From: Silvanigrella paludirubra | GTDB taxonomy: Bacteria > Bdellovibrionota_B > Oligoflexia > Silvanigrellales > Silvanigrellaceae | Direction of reading: 5' to 3' | DNA: 64,000 nucleotides | NCBI RefSeq assembly: GCF_009208775.1 | Contig: NZ_WFLM01000003.1 | Span: forward strand, 101,374 to 165,373 | Part shown: piece by piece, positions 27,976 through 36,745 of the stretch | How positions within the stretch are numbered: the stretch's first letter is position 1 | How the letters are laid out: each line of letters starts with the position of its first letter | Made by a program: the position numbers and the translations under genes | The notes under the pieces: generated by a model | Told to the model about the DNA's origin: nothing | Database searches by the model: none | The model's input: the letters and a program-made list of their open reading frames with translations, nothing else

Positions 27976-30429
27976 CTAAACTCTATTTGTGTTAAATTTA
28001 TTAATTAAATCAGATAAACTTGCTGGCTTTTCCGATTCTTTATTTTCATTTTTCGTGTTCTTAGTATTATATTTTTTAGTATTATAAGAAGAATTTTGAT
28101 TGTAATTACGATTTTCTTGATGGCCTCTGTTATCTTGAGATTGCCCTTTATTATATTGCTGCTTTTGATTTTGACCGCTACTTGCTCCAGAACGATTTTG
28201 ATGTGTAGAGGATGCAGTATTTGTAGTTGCCGAATTTTCTTCGCATGCACGTTTAGAAAGAGAAATTCTTTTTCTTTCTTTATCTAAACCAATTACTTTA
28301 ACTTTAACTTGTTGCCCAACACTAATAGCTTGAGATAAGTCTTTTATAAATTGATTTGATAATTCAGAAATGTGAATTAATCCATCTTGATGCACGCCAA
28401 TATCTACAAAAGCTCCAAAATTTGTTACATTAGTAACTGTCCCTGTAACAACTTGGCCTTCTTTTAAATGTCCAAAATCTCTAACTTCACGGTTATAAGT
28501 TTGTTTTGAACCATCTTCACGAGGGTCGCGGCCTGGTTTTAATAATTCTTTAATGATGTCTTGTAATGTTGGTAATCCAACTTCATCTGAAACATAATTT
28601 TCAAGTTTTATTTTATTTATATTTTCTCTGTTACCTACTATTTGATTTATAGGCAGAGATAAATCAGAAGCCATTTTTTCTAATATTGGATAAGATTCTG
28701 GGTGAACGCCTGTATTATCTAATGGATTTGAACTTTCTGGAATTCTTAAAAATCCTGCGGATTGCTCAAATATTTTTGCGCCGTATCCCATTACTTCAAA
28801 TAAATTTTTTCTATCTTTAAACTCACCATTTGCTTCTCTATGTCTAACAATACCTTTTGCTAAACTATTTCCAATGCCAGCAACATAGGAAAGTAAGCTA
28901 GGACTTGCTGTGTTTAAGTTAACACCAACATAGTTCACACAACTTTCAACAACTTCACCAAGTTGTTTCTTTAATCTGCTCTGATTTACATCATGTTGAT
29001 ATTGACCAACACCAATGCTTTTTGGATCTATTTTTACTAGTTCTGCTAATGGATCTTGCAATCTTCTCGCAATACTTACAGCACCACGATAGGAAATATC
29101 GAGATCTGGAAATTCTTCTCTGGCAATATCACTTGCGGAATAAACACTTGCTCCAGCTTCATTTACGATTACAACTCTAGGTTTTTTAACATTTGTTAAA
29201 GTCTCTAAAGTCTTTTCAATAAATGCTTCCATTTCACGACCTGCAGTTCCGTTACCTATAGAAATAAGTTCTACATGGTGTTTTTGAATTAAATTCACAA
29301 TTGATTCTGCAGCATTTTTATTTTTTGGTTTTTCAAAATCATCTTCATGTTGAGGATATACAGTTGTATAATCAAGTAATTTTCCTGTTTGATCAACGAC
29401 AACTAATTTACTTCCCGTTCTGAGGCCAGGATCCACACCTAATATAATTCTTTTTGGAATTGGTGGTAAAAGTAACAAGTTTCTTAAGTTTTTTCCAAAT
29501 ACAGAAATAGCTTCTTCTTCTGCGCTTGTTTTTGTTTCTAAACGCAATTCTGTTTCAATACTTGGAGAAATTAATCTTGTATAACTTTCATTTACACATT
29601 CTGTTAAAAAGTTTTTTACAACATCAGATGCTTCATGTTTAATTACATGACTAGAAATAATAGAAAGTGGAATTTGCTCATCAAACTCAAATGACACTTT
29701 TAATACTTCTTCTTTTTCGCCTCTTCTTAATGCCATTAAACGATGAGCTGCAATCGACTTAATAGGTTCGCAAAATTCATAATAATTATTATATTTAGTT
29801 TTTTTATCTTTAAACTCATCTCTTACTTCAGCTTTAAAATTTGCATTTTCAAACATCCAATGACGGACTTCTTTTCTCATTTCTGCAATTTCAGAAATAT
29901 TCTCTGCAATATAATCTTTTGTACCTTGAATAACTAATTCAAGATTTTTTAAATCATCGTGTTTGCCAATATATGCTGAAAATAAAGAAGCTAAATCAAT
30001 AAGAGATGAATCCTGATTTAATACTTCTAATGCTAATGGAGCTAAACCGCGTTCAACAGCAATTTGACCACGAGTACGTTTTTTAGGTTTATATGGTAAA
30101 TATAAATCTTCTAATTCTGATTTAACTTTACAAGCTGAAATTTTAGCTTGTAAAGCAGGAGTCATTTTATTTTGTTCCGTAATTGATCTAACAATTGCGT
30201 CTTTTCTTTCATTTAAAGAAAATATATATTCAAATTTTTCTACAATATTTCTAATTTGAACTTCATCAAGTCCGCCTGTTACTTCTTTTCGGTAACGAGC
30301 AATAAATGGTATTGTACAATCATCAAGTATAAGATTAAGAGTATTTTCAACCTGATTTTTTTGAATATTTAAATCGTTTGAAATATCAGATATCATTTCT
30401 TGAGTGAGGATAATTTCTTTTATAGCCAT
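27976..30429 (-). CDS. tex: Tex-family RNA-binding transcription accessory protein with N/Q-rich tail
   Basis: Tex binds nucleic acid and affects transcription. The order is an N-terminal helical region, a YqgF-like RNase-H fold (RIILGVDPGLRTGSKLVVVD), a helix-hairpin-helix block (LLSYVAGIGNSLAKGIVRHR) and an S1 domain (GQVVTGTVTNVTNFGAFVDI). I start at ATG 30429 (MAIKEIIL), the conserved N-terminus; an upstream GTG at 30498 adds residues with no homologous look. After S1 comes a low-complexity tail of about 85 residues rich in Asn, Gln, Ser and Lys, ending PASLSDLINKFNTNRV. It heads a four-gene operon. Confidence 0.95.
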   Translation of the reverse strand: MAIKEIILTQEMISDISNDLNIQKNQVENTLNLILDDCTIPFIARYRKEVTGGLDEVQIRNIVEKFEYIFSLNERKDAIVRSITEQNKMTPALQAKISACKVKSELEDLYLPYKPKKRTRGQIAVERGLAPLALEVLNQDSSLIDLASLFSAYIGKHDDLKNLELVIQGTKDYIAENISEIAEMRKEVRHWMFENANFKAEVRDEFKDKKTKYNNYYEFCEPIKSIAAHRLMALRRGEKEEVLKVSFEFDEQIPLSIISSHVIKHEASDVVKNFLTECVNESYTRLISPSIETELRLETKTSAEEEAISVFGKNLRNLLLLPPIPKRIILGVDPGLRTGSKLVVVDQTGKLLDYTTVYPQHEDDFEKPKNKNAAESIVNLIQKHHVELISIGNGTAGREMEAFIEKTLETLTNVKKPRVVIVNEAGASVYSASDIAREEFPDLDISYRGAVSIARRLQDPLAELVKIDPKSIGVGQYQHDVNQSRLKKQLGEVVESCVNYVGVNLNTASPSLLSYVAGIGNSLAKGIVRHREANGEFKDRKNLFEVMGYGAKIFEQSAGFLRIPESSNPLDNTGVHPESYPILEKMASDLSLPINQIVGNRENINKIKLENYVSDEVGLPTLQDIIKELLKPGRDPREDGSKQTYNREVRDFGHLKEGQVVTGTVTNVTNFGAFVDIGVHQDGLIHISELSNQFIKDLSQAISVGQQVKVKVIGLDKERKRISLSKRACEENSATTNTASSTHQNRSGASSGQNQKQQYNKGQSQDNRGHQENRNYNQNSSYNTKKYNTKNTKNENKESEKPASLSDLINKFNTNRV

Positions 30430-30525
30430 AATAGTTACTCGCAATTTAAATAAGCCAGGAGAACAAAACTTTCCCAGATTAAGGAAAGCAAAACGCACGT
30501 CGGATACTATACACTCTTTTTAAAC

Positions 30526-30551
30526 AAAAAAAACCGCAAATGCGGTTTTTT
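30526..30551. terminator. bidirectional intrinsic terminator after ndk
   Basis: AACCGCA (30532-30538) and TGCGGTT (30541-30547) form a short-loop hairpin flanked by A and T runs on both sides. It ends ndk transcription on the minus strand and lies just before the tex promoter region. Confidence 0.8.
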
Positions 30552-30578
30552 AACGAGCGAAATATAAATAAAATTTAA

Positions 30579-31004
30579 TTATTTAGCTGCATTTACAAGT
30601 TCTGTTCCAGAAAAGAAGTAAGCTACTTCAATAGCCGCATTTTCAAGAGAGTCAGAACCATGAACAGTATTTTCGCCAATACTTAGACCAAATTCAGCAC
30701 GAATTGTTCCTTTAGCAGCCTTAGCTGGATCTGTTGCTCCCATTAATTCTCTATAAGCAACAACTGCATTTTTACCTTCTAATACTGAAACAACAACTGG
30801 CCCAGAAGTCATATAATCGCACAACTCACCAAAAAAGGGACGAGCTGAGTGAACAGAATAAAATTGTTCTGCTTCACGACGAGACATATGTATCATTTTA
30901 GTTGAAACAATTTTTAAATCAGCGCTTTCCATTTTAGAAAGAATTTTTCCAATAAGGTTTCTTTTAACACCATCTGGTTTGATGATAGAGAAGGTTCTTT
31001 CCAT
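30579..31004 (-). CDS. ndk: nucleoside diphosphate kinase
   Basis: Ndk (141 residues) moves the gamma-phosphate between nucleoside di- and triphosphates through a phospho-His. [18 protein letters not shown] is the standard N-terminus and NTVHGSDS carries the active His115. The Lys of the IKPD motif is intact. It is a single-gene unit with a terminator downstream. Confidence 0.97.
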   Translation of the reverse strand: MERTFSIIKPDGVKRNLIGKILSKMESADLKIVSTKMIHMSRREAEQFYSVHSARPFFGELCDYMTSGPVVVSVLEGKNAVVAYRELMGATDPAKAAKGTIRAEFGLSIGENTVHGSDSLENAAIEVAYFFSGTELVNAAK

Positions 31005-31144
31005 AATAATATACCTCTTATTAATTAGTTAAGAAAATCAAGAATAAATAAAACCAAAACAAAGCTATTTAAAAAATAGGTTAAATGTCAATAGGAAACA
31101 TTCAAAAAGGAGCTTTTTTATGAAAAGATATAAATACCAGTCGC

Positions 31145-32689
31145 CTATTTGTTATTGGAAGATTCTTTCATTATAAAATCTTGCAAAATATGAAGCCATA
31201 TTCTAGGCCTAGGATTTCCATCGTTTGAGTCACGAATAATTTCTTTAAGAATTCGCATAATAAAACAGAAGTTAAATAAATCATGAACCATCTCTAAATT
31301 TCTTGGTCTTAATTGAGAAGAACCAATATTTTCTTCAAGACTATGATTATAAAATTTATAAAATAAATTTTCTATTTCATTTAAATTAGGATTATATTTT
31401 TCTGGAGTTATAGTTTCTGAAATTTTTTTAGTATTTAAATTTCCAATTTTGATTTCGATATTTTCTGAACCATCAGTTAACGATGAGTAATATTTTCTTT
31501 CTGTAAAGTACCAAGCAAATCTTAAACTAACTAATAGTGATGCAATATCTTTTAAGCACGGTTGTTTGAATCTTCTATAACTCGGATCATCAAAATTATC
31601 AGATTCATAATCTAATAATACAATTCCATCTTTTCCAATCAAAAATTGACCTAAATGTATATTACCATGATTACGAATTCGAAGTCCTAAGTCATCTGCA
31701 ATTTTAATTTTTTCAATTATTCTTTCAATAAAATCTGGTAATAAATAAAAAACTCCAGAATAAATTGGATACTGATCTTTCATAGTCAGAACTTTATTCA
31801 ATCGCTCATAAAGTTTTTGAGATGTTACTTCAAGCCATTTGTTTTTAGACTCAGCCGTTGTTTGATCAGGCATTAGATCCGTTCCACGTGGAGCTAAAGT
31901 CATTGCTTTATGAAAATCACCCATAATTCTACCAAGGGATTCTACAATTTCTAAAACTTGATTCCATGCTTCTTCAGATTGTGTTTCTTTTAATTTTTTT
32001 GGGAATCTTGCTTTATGCAATAACGAAACTAAATGTGGAAATAAAGTACCATTATTTTGAACATATTTAATACCAATAGCCGTATGAGATTTTTTTATAT
32101 TTCTAGATGAAAACTCAAAAACACTTATCAATTTAGCAAAATTCGAAAAAATATTTTGACTACCTAAATACGATAATAATTCAACTTCAATTGATTGTGG
32201 GTGCTCTCTTTCAATTGTTCTAAAAATTTTATAAGCAACCTGAAAATCTAAACGTACACAAGTATTTTTTGTGTCACTCCAAATTCCTATTGCAATTAAA
32301 CTTGGTTCACCACCACATTTTTTGTGATAAAATGTTCCTTTTTTTGCTGTTGGTAGTGGATTTCTTTGTTTTTGAGTTACACGCCAAGATTCATAAAATT
32401 GACTATCCGATGATGCATCACGAAAACTCCAAGGAGAAATTGAGATTAAATCACCATCTTCACTATATCTCGCTAAACGAAATGGAAAAACGTATAAGTC
32501 AGAAGTTCCTTCAAATTCAACCCAAATAAATCCTAATGCGCCTTGAGCAGACGTTTCAAACAAACAGGCATCAAAAACACGCCCTGAAGGATTGTCTAAA
32601 AATTTAAAAGGAAAGTTACTTTGCTCTAACCATGTCTGTCCTGAAACAGCCTCTACGAGTTTTTCGATAATTTGAATAAAGGCGTTCAT
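31145..32689 (-). CDS. maltokinase-like kinase-fold protein with Asn at the catalytic Asp position
   Basis: This 514-residue protein resembles maltokinase (Mak/Pep2), which phosphorylates maltose with ATP. The C-terminal kinase lobe reads RIRNHGNIHLGQFLIG, then VLLDYES with the Mg-binding Asp360, then RRFKQPCLKDIASLLVSLRFA, all like Mak. The usual HGD(Y/L)HLGQ catalytic Asp is Asn343 here (codon AAT at 31661-31663). It may be a pseudokinase or work by another base. No treS or glgE is near. It lies 15 bases after an Nfu-type gene, so they are probably cotranscribed. N-terminal Mak-type beta strands are present but diverged. Confidence 0.7.
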   Translation of the reverse strand: MNAFIQIIEKLVEAVSGQTWLEQSNFPFKFLDNPSGRVFDACLFETSAQGALGFIWVEFEGTSDLYVFPFRLARYSEDGDLISISPWSFRDASSDSQFYESWRVTQKQRNPLPTAKKGTFYHKKCGGEPSLIAIGIWSDTKNTCVRLDFQVAYKIFRTIEREHPQSIEVELLSYLGSQNIFSNFAKLISVFEFSSRNIKKSHTAIGIKYVQNNGTLFPHLVSLLHKARFPKKLKETQSEEAWNQVLEIVESLGRIMGDFHKAMTLAPRGTDLMPDQTTAESKNKWLEVTSQKLYERLNKVLTMKDQYPIYSGVFYLLPDFIERIIEKIKIADDLGLRIRNHGNIHLGQFLIGKDGIVLLDYESDNFDDPSYRRFKQPCLKDIASLLVSLRFAWYFTERKYYSSLTDGSENIEIKIGNLNTKKISETITPEKYNPNLNEIENLFYKFYNHSLEENIGSSQLRPRNLEMVHDLFNFCFIMRILKEIIRDSNDGNPRPRIWLHILQDFIMKESSNNK

Positions 32690-32704
32690 TTATATTTTTC
32701 TTTA

Positions 32705-32941
32705 TTAGTCAGTTACAATCACATCATCAAGATCAGGAAATTCTTCTAATAAATAATTAGAAATAGATTCAGATGTATATGCCTGAATTGAACAACTTCC
32801 ACATGAACCAGATAACTCTAAAGTTAAAATATTATTTTCTAAACTTATCAAATTAACTTCTCCGCCATGAGCCATAACGCCTGGTGAAATTTTTTCATCG
32901 ATAAATCCTTTTATCGCATTATACTGCTCTAAATTCTTCAT
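32705..32941 (-). CDS. NifU C-terminal-domain (Nfu-type) Fe-S scaffold protein
   Basis: At 78 residues this is just the Nfu domain. The cluster motif is SGSCGSCSIQAYT (CxxC), compared with the more common CxGCP. PGVMAHGGEVNLISLE is the typical N-terminal part of the domain. Nfu proteins pass [4Fe-4S] clusters to enzymes, and this genome segment encodes many Fe-S centres in ActB. It is the first gene of a pair with the maltokinase-like gene. Confidence 0.88.
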   Translation of the reverse strand: MKNLEQYNAIKGFIDEKISPGVMAHGGEVNLISLENNILTLELSGSCGSCSIQAYTSESISNYLLEEFPDLDDVIVTD

Positions 32942-33152
32942 AAAAAATATCCTTAATCATTAAAGCTAGTTAGATAAATATACGATTTATCGCATTCTTA
33001 ACATAAGTCTTTCTATTAGCCATGATAATACTAGCATAGTTTAGTTCATGACGGAAGCCTTGCAAAGACTCCTTATACGTGTTGCAATAAATATATGATA
33101 AGTTAATGAAAAAATATTATTTATTTTATAAAATTAGATAAAAGGAATTCTC

Positions 33153-34262
33153 ATGGTTATTGCTCCAGTCAAGGGCAAAATCAACTTTAAATATATCCTT
33201 AGCTTGCTAATCTTAATTTTCTTTAATAGCGCTTATGCCATTAATATTATAGAAAAAAATGATTATTCACCACTCATTTTTGAAAACATAAATATTCCTC
33301 TGTCATTACTTAATATTAGCGGAATTCCTTTCACCAGTTTTCACGTACTAAATGATATACAAAGAGCCCGTTCTCAAAAACAAATCGCGGATTTATGTCA
33401 AAGAGTCGATTTAACCTATAAAAAATTAAATTGGGGTAAAAGCCCTTGTTTCTCAGTCCCATGGAAATATGATTATGTCAGTGAAAATGGAAATCCCCTT
33501 ATATATTGGGACTTTGTAAGCGACACTATGGACGAAGATCAAAAAAAGAATATTACAGTTGTTCTAGGAGGAGTTCATCCCGATGAGCTGACCCCAGTTC
33601 ACCTTGCCTTTCAATTTGCTGAAGCTTTACAAAAAAACCCAGATCTTTATGCAAATTCACATGTCATTGTTGCTCCACTCGTAAATCCCGATGGCTTTTT
33701 TACCAATCCTCCCAAAAGAACAAATGCAAATGGTGTTGATTTAAATCGAAATTTTCCAACAGCCACTTGGAATAAATATGCTTACCAAGTATGGTTAAAA
33801 TCAAAACAAAAAGATAAAAGAAAATTTCCTGGATACTTTGCAAATTCGGAACAAGGTACAAGATTTCAGGCAGATTTATTAGAAAAATTTCATCCTGATA
33901 AGGTAATTTCTATCCATGCTCCTCTTGCTTTTTTAGACTTAGATTATGAAATTCCTCAGCTTCTATCAATTGGAAAACTAACTGATCAACAAAAAAAAGC
34001 ACGAAATTTAGCTGAACTTTTGTCAAGAAGTGCGGGCAATTATAAAATTAAAGATATAGGAATATACCCAGGTAGCCTAGGAAACTATGCAGGAAATGAA
34101 AGAATTATTCCAACAATTACACTTGAAATGAGTAGCAGTAATCCAAAGTTTGTGAAAAAGTTTTGGAATGACTTTTCTCCAGGACTTTTTAAAGCTATAA
34201 AGTATGAGTTTAAAAAACATCAGTTTGCTGATATTGGAAACACCAATACAGACAACCAGTAA
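33153..34262 (+). CDS. secreted M14-family zinc carboxypeptidase
   Basis: The 369-residue protein has a basic N-terminus and a signal peptide ending NSAYA near residue 29. The M14 zinc motif is GGVHPDE (HxxE), substrate Asn-Arg is in GVDLNRNFP, the third zinc His is in SIHAPL and the catalytic Glu is in TLEMS. All key residues are kept. The order and short length resemble MpaA-like murein peptide amidases. It should act in the periplasm or outside on peptidoglycan peptides or other peptides. It stands alone as a plus-strand gene. Confidence 0.87.
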   Translation: MVIAPVKGKINFKYILSLLILIFFNSAYAINIIEKNDYSPLIFENINIPLSLLNISGIPFTSFHVLNDIQRARSQKQIADLCQRVDLTYKKLNWGKSPCFSVPWKYDYVSENGNPLIYWDFVSDTMDEDQKKNITVVLGGVHPDELTPVHLAFQFAEALQKNPDLYANSHVIVAPLVNPDGFFTNPPKRTNANGVDLNRNFPTATWNKYAYQVWLKSKQKDKRKFPGYFANSEQGTRFQADLLEKFHPDKVISIHAPLAFLDLDYEIPQLLSIGKLTDQQKKARNLAELLSRSAGNYKIKDIGIYPGSLGNYAGNERIIPTITLEMSSSNPKFVKKFWNDFSPGLFKAIKYEFKKHQFADIGNTNTDNQ

Positions 34263-34379
34263 ATTTATTTAAAATTAAACACTTAAATTAAAATTCAAAA
34301 AACATTTCTTTAAGATTGATAAATAAAGAAAAAGTTATAAGATTCACATTAAATATCATAAGAAATCAGTTTATTCTTA

Positions 34380-34394
34380 TGAGAATAATTATTA
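34380..34394. promoter_or_regulatory. weak Fur-like site before doxX
   Basis: TGAGAAT-A-ATTATTA fits the 7-1-7 Fur pattern with a perfect left half and a degenerate right half. It overlaps another inverted repeat, TTATTCT and AGAATAA around TATG (34371-34388). It lies 24 bases before the doxX start, near where a promoter is expected. Confidence 0.25.
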
Positions 34395-34417
34395 ATAATC
34401 CCATATATGAGGTTTAA

Positions 34418-34843
34418 ATGAAAAATAAGTTTTTAGCCGTAAATTCTATTGGTACACCAGCAGATCTCACTTTATTATTAATACGTATTGTTTTTGGATA
34501 TGCATTTATAATTCATGGTTGGAGTAAAATCTTAAATCCATTTCATTGGATGGGAGCAGATGCTCAAGTGCCAGCTTTTTTTCAAGCACTAGCTGCTATT
34601 TCTGAATTTGGAGGAGGAATTGCTCTTATACTGGGTCTTTTAACACGCTTAAGTTCTTTAGGTCTATTTTTCACAATGATTGTTGCTGTCTATAGTCACA
34701 TATTTATTTATGGACATGCCTTTATATCAAGAGAAGATGGTTCCTACGAATTACCAGTAATTTATGTTTTATTATCTCTTTTATTTATTGTTATTGGACC
34801 TGGAAAATTCTCTTTAGATAAAAAGATTTTCGGCAAAAAATAA
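34418..34843 (+). CDS. DoxX-family membrane protein
   Basis: The 141-residue protein has four hydrophobic helices and the DoxX motif LLIRIVFGYAFIIHGWSKIL. The later VSHIFIYGHAFI-like stretch (IVAVYSHIFIYGHAF) and GPGKFSLDKKI end are typical. DoxX proteins form membrane redox-related complexes with varied partners; none is adjacent. A terminator follows it. The function is unknown. Confidence 0.85.
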   Translation: MKNKFLAVNSIGTPADLTLLLIRIVFGYAFIIHGWSKILNPFHWMGADAQVPAFFQALAAISEFGGGIALILGLLTRLSSLGLFFTMIVAVYSHIFIYGHAFISREDGSYELPVIYVLLSLLFIVIGPGKFSLDKKIFGKK

Positions 34844-34876
34844 ATTTTAGTTTAAATGCAAAAATAAAACTCATTG

Positions 34877-34910
34877 ATTCAAATATTCATTTGTATATTT
34901 GAATTTTTTT
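34877..34910 (+). terminator. intrinsic terminator after doxX
   Basis: Arms ATTCAAATAT (34877-34886) and ATATTTGAAT (34895-34904) enclose an eight-base loop and are followed by a T run to 34910. The stem is A+T-rich, so termination may be moderate. Confidence 0.65.
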
Positions 34911-34951
34911 GTTGAAATTTTCATAATTATTGCTAAAAAATAATTTCTCCT

Positions 34952-34968
34952 CCAATAAAATTTATTGG
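34952..34968. repeat. inverted repeat before tgt
   Basis: CCAATAAA and TTTATTGG flank a single A, 31 bases before the tgt start and followed by a T run. It could be a second weak terminator or an operator. I do not see a preQ1 riboswitch in it. Confidence 0.35.
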
Positions 34969-34999
34969 TGATTTTTTTATTTCTTTTTTAGGCACAAAA

Positions 35000-36109
35000 A
35001 TGGCACTTAAATTTGATTATATTGCAAAAGATCCAAATTCAGAGGCAAGAAGAGGAAGAATTCATACTGCTCACGGAACAATTGAAACTCCTGTATTTAT
35101 GTCTGTTGGAACTTTTGGATCCGTTAGAACCCTTGATCATACAGAGTTAGAAGATATTGGAGTTCAAATTATTTTAGGTAACACCTATCATCTTTATTTA
35201 AGACCAGGTCCAGATATTTTAAAAGATGTTGGTGGCTACCATAAATTAATGAGCTGGAATAAACCTATATTAACAGATAGTGGTGGATTTCAAATATTCT
35301 CACTACCACATCAAAGAGTAATAAGTGAAAAAGGTGTTACTTTTAAAAGCTATATTGATCAAAGTTACAAAAGATTAACTCCTGAAAGTGATATCGCTTT
35401 TCAAGAGGTTATTGGATCCGATATTATGATGGTTCTTGATGTTTGTGTACCTTCAACTAGCTCATACGATATTTGTGTTGAAGCTATGAATAGAACACAT
35501 CGTTGGGCAAAAAGATGCAAACAAGCAAAAACAAGAGAAGAAAATTCTTTATTTGGAATAGTTCAAGGTGCTATTTATGAAAATCTTCGGCAAGAAAGTG
35601 CCGAAACTCTTGTTAACTTAGATTTTGATGGATATGCCATTGGAGGATTAGCTGTAGGTGAAACAGATGAAGAAAGAGATCACTTTACAAACTTTACGGC
35701 AAAACTTCTTCCTCAAAATAAACCTCGTTACTTAATGGGGGTAGGTACCCCACACGATTTAGTTCGAAGTGTTCTTGCTGGAGTTGATATGTTTGACTGT
35801 ATCATTCCAACAAACCATGCTCGCCAAGGTGTCGCTTATACTTTTGGTGGTAAAATTAAATTAAGAAGAGTTTTTCATGCTAGAGAAACAATCCCTATTG
35901 ATGAAACTTGTGGATGTTTTGTCTGTAAAAGATTTTCAAGAGCTTATTTGCATCAATTAACTAAATGCGAAGAACCTACTGGATGGAAATTAATTTCATA
36001 TCACAACACATGGTTTTATGAGAGATTAATGGAAAAAATTAGAGAGACAATAGCTGATGGCACGTTCTCTAGCTTTGCAAAACATTTTTTAGAAAATGCC
36101 GATGATTAA
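35000..36109 (+). CDS. tgt: queuine/preQ1 tRNA-ribosyltransferase
   Basis: Tgt (369 residues) swaps guanine 34 for preQ1 in tRNAs with GUN anticodons, on the path to queuosine. LTDSGGFQIFSL holds the active-site Asp, DVCVPSTSSYD is the second Asp region (normally PS/D nucleophile around MDIVVPSN..., here MFDCIIPTNHAR), and the zinc motif CGCFVCKRFSRAYLHQL is intact. The GATE-like LYLRPGPDIL start of the barrel is normal. Other queuosine genes are not in the window. It is convergent with the 36120 gene. Confidence 0.95.
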   Translation: MALKFDYIAKDPNSEARRGRIHTAHGTIETPVFMSVGTFGSVRTLDHTELEDIGVQIILGNTYHLYLRPGPDILKDVGGYHKLMSWNKPILTDSGGFQIFSLPHQRVISEKGVTFKSYIDQSYKRLTPESDIAFQEVIGSDIMMVLDVCVPSTSSYDICVEAMNRTHRWAKRCKQAKTREENSLFGIVQGAIYENLRQESAETLVNLDFDGYAIGGLAVGETDEERDHFTNFTAKLLPQNKPRYLMGVGTPHDLVRSVLAGVDMFDCIIPTNHARQGVAYTFGGKIKLRRVFHARETIPIDETCGCFVCKRFSRAYLHQLTKCEEPTGWKLISYHNTWFYERLMEKIRETIADGTFSSFAKHFLENADD

Positions 36110-36119
36110 TTTGTTTTAA

Positions 36120-36596
36120 TTACCTTAATGATTTTTCAAAAGCTTCTTTTACTGAAATTTGTTTATTTGTAAATATTTTATCGGCTTCCATAGAATCGGC
36201 AACATCTCCTAGCATATAATAGATTTTATAATTTCCAGGTGAAATAGAATAGTCTGATGTACCTATTAAATACCAATCCGAAGTTATTCCTCTTGAAATT
36301 TGCGCATATTTATATTCAGTACCATATGAATTTATACATTGTTGAATAAGATTATTAATACTATTCTGATTTCCATCTATTTTAAAATATGTAAAATATT
36401 TTTTTAAAATTGAAAATTGCACCATATTATCCATAAAAGTTCCATTAACTTTTACTTTCTTAAATAAACTATTATCTATATATAACCATTTCCATTTTGC
36501 AGAATCATTTGAACAAAAAACACTTACTTCTTCGGCATATGTATTTACAGAAAAAAGTAATGACGATAACAAGATTATTTTATTATAATTATTCAT
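36120..36596 (-). CDS. secreted protein of unknown function
   Basis: The 158-residue protein has a signal peptide ending VNTYAEE (cleavage near residue 21). Two Cys (VFCSND and QQCINSYG) could form one disulfide. No catalytic motif is visible. It is Lys/Asn/Tyr-rich with no membrane segment, which suggests a small periplasmic or exported binding protein. It does not share motifs with its neighbours. I cannot name it. Confidence 0.65.
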   Translation of the reverse strand: MNNYNKIILLSSLLFSVNTYAEEVSVFCSNDSAKWKWLYIDNSLFKKVKVNGTFMDNMVQFSILKKYFTYFKIDGNQNSINNLIQQCINSYGTEYKYAQISRGITSDWYLIGTSDYSISPGNYKIYYMLGDVADSMEADKIFTNKQISVKEAFEKSLR

Positions 36597-36745
36597 TTTT
36601 TATTCCTCTGTTTTTTTTACCATGAGAGAACTTTAACAATTTGTCAAGTAAGTTTTAAATTAATTTAAATGAATATATTTATAATATTGAAATAGACTCA
36701 TTTGGAATTAAAGGCATTACAACAAAAGAATAATCATTAACTAAA

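Noticed and set aside
31120..31176. 18-codon plus-strand ORF with a good AGGAG site
   Set aside because: It overlaps the end of the maltokinase-like gene on the other strand and its peptide shows nothing notable.
34911..34999. preQ1 riboswitch before tgt
   Set aside because: The inverted repeat there does not show the preQ1 aptamer consensus.
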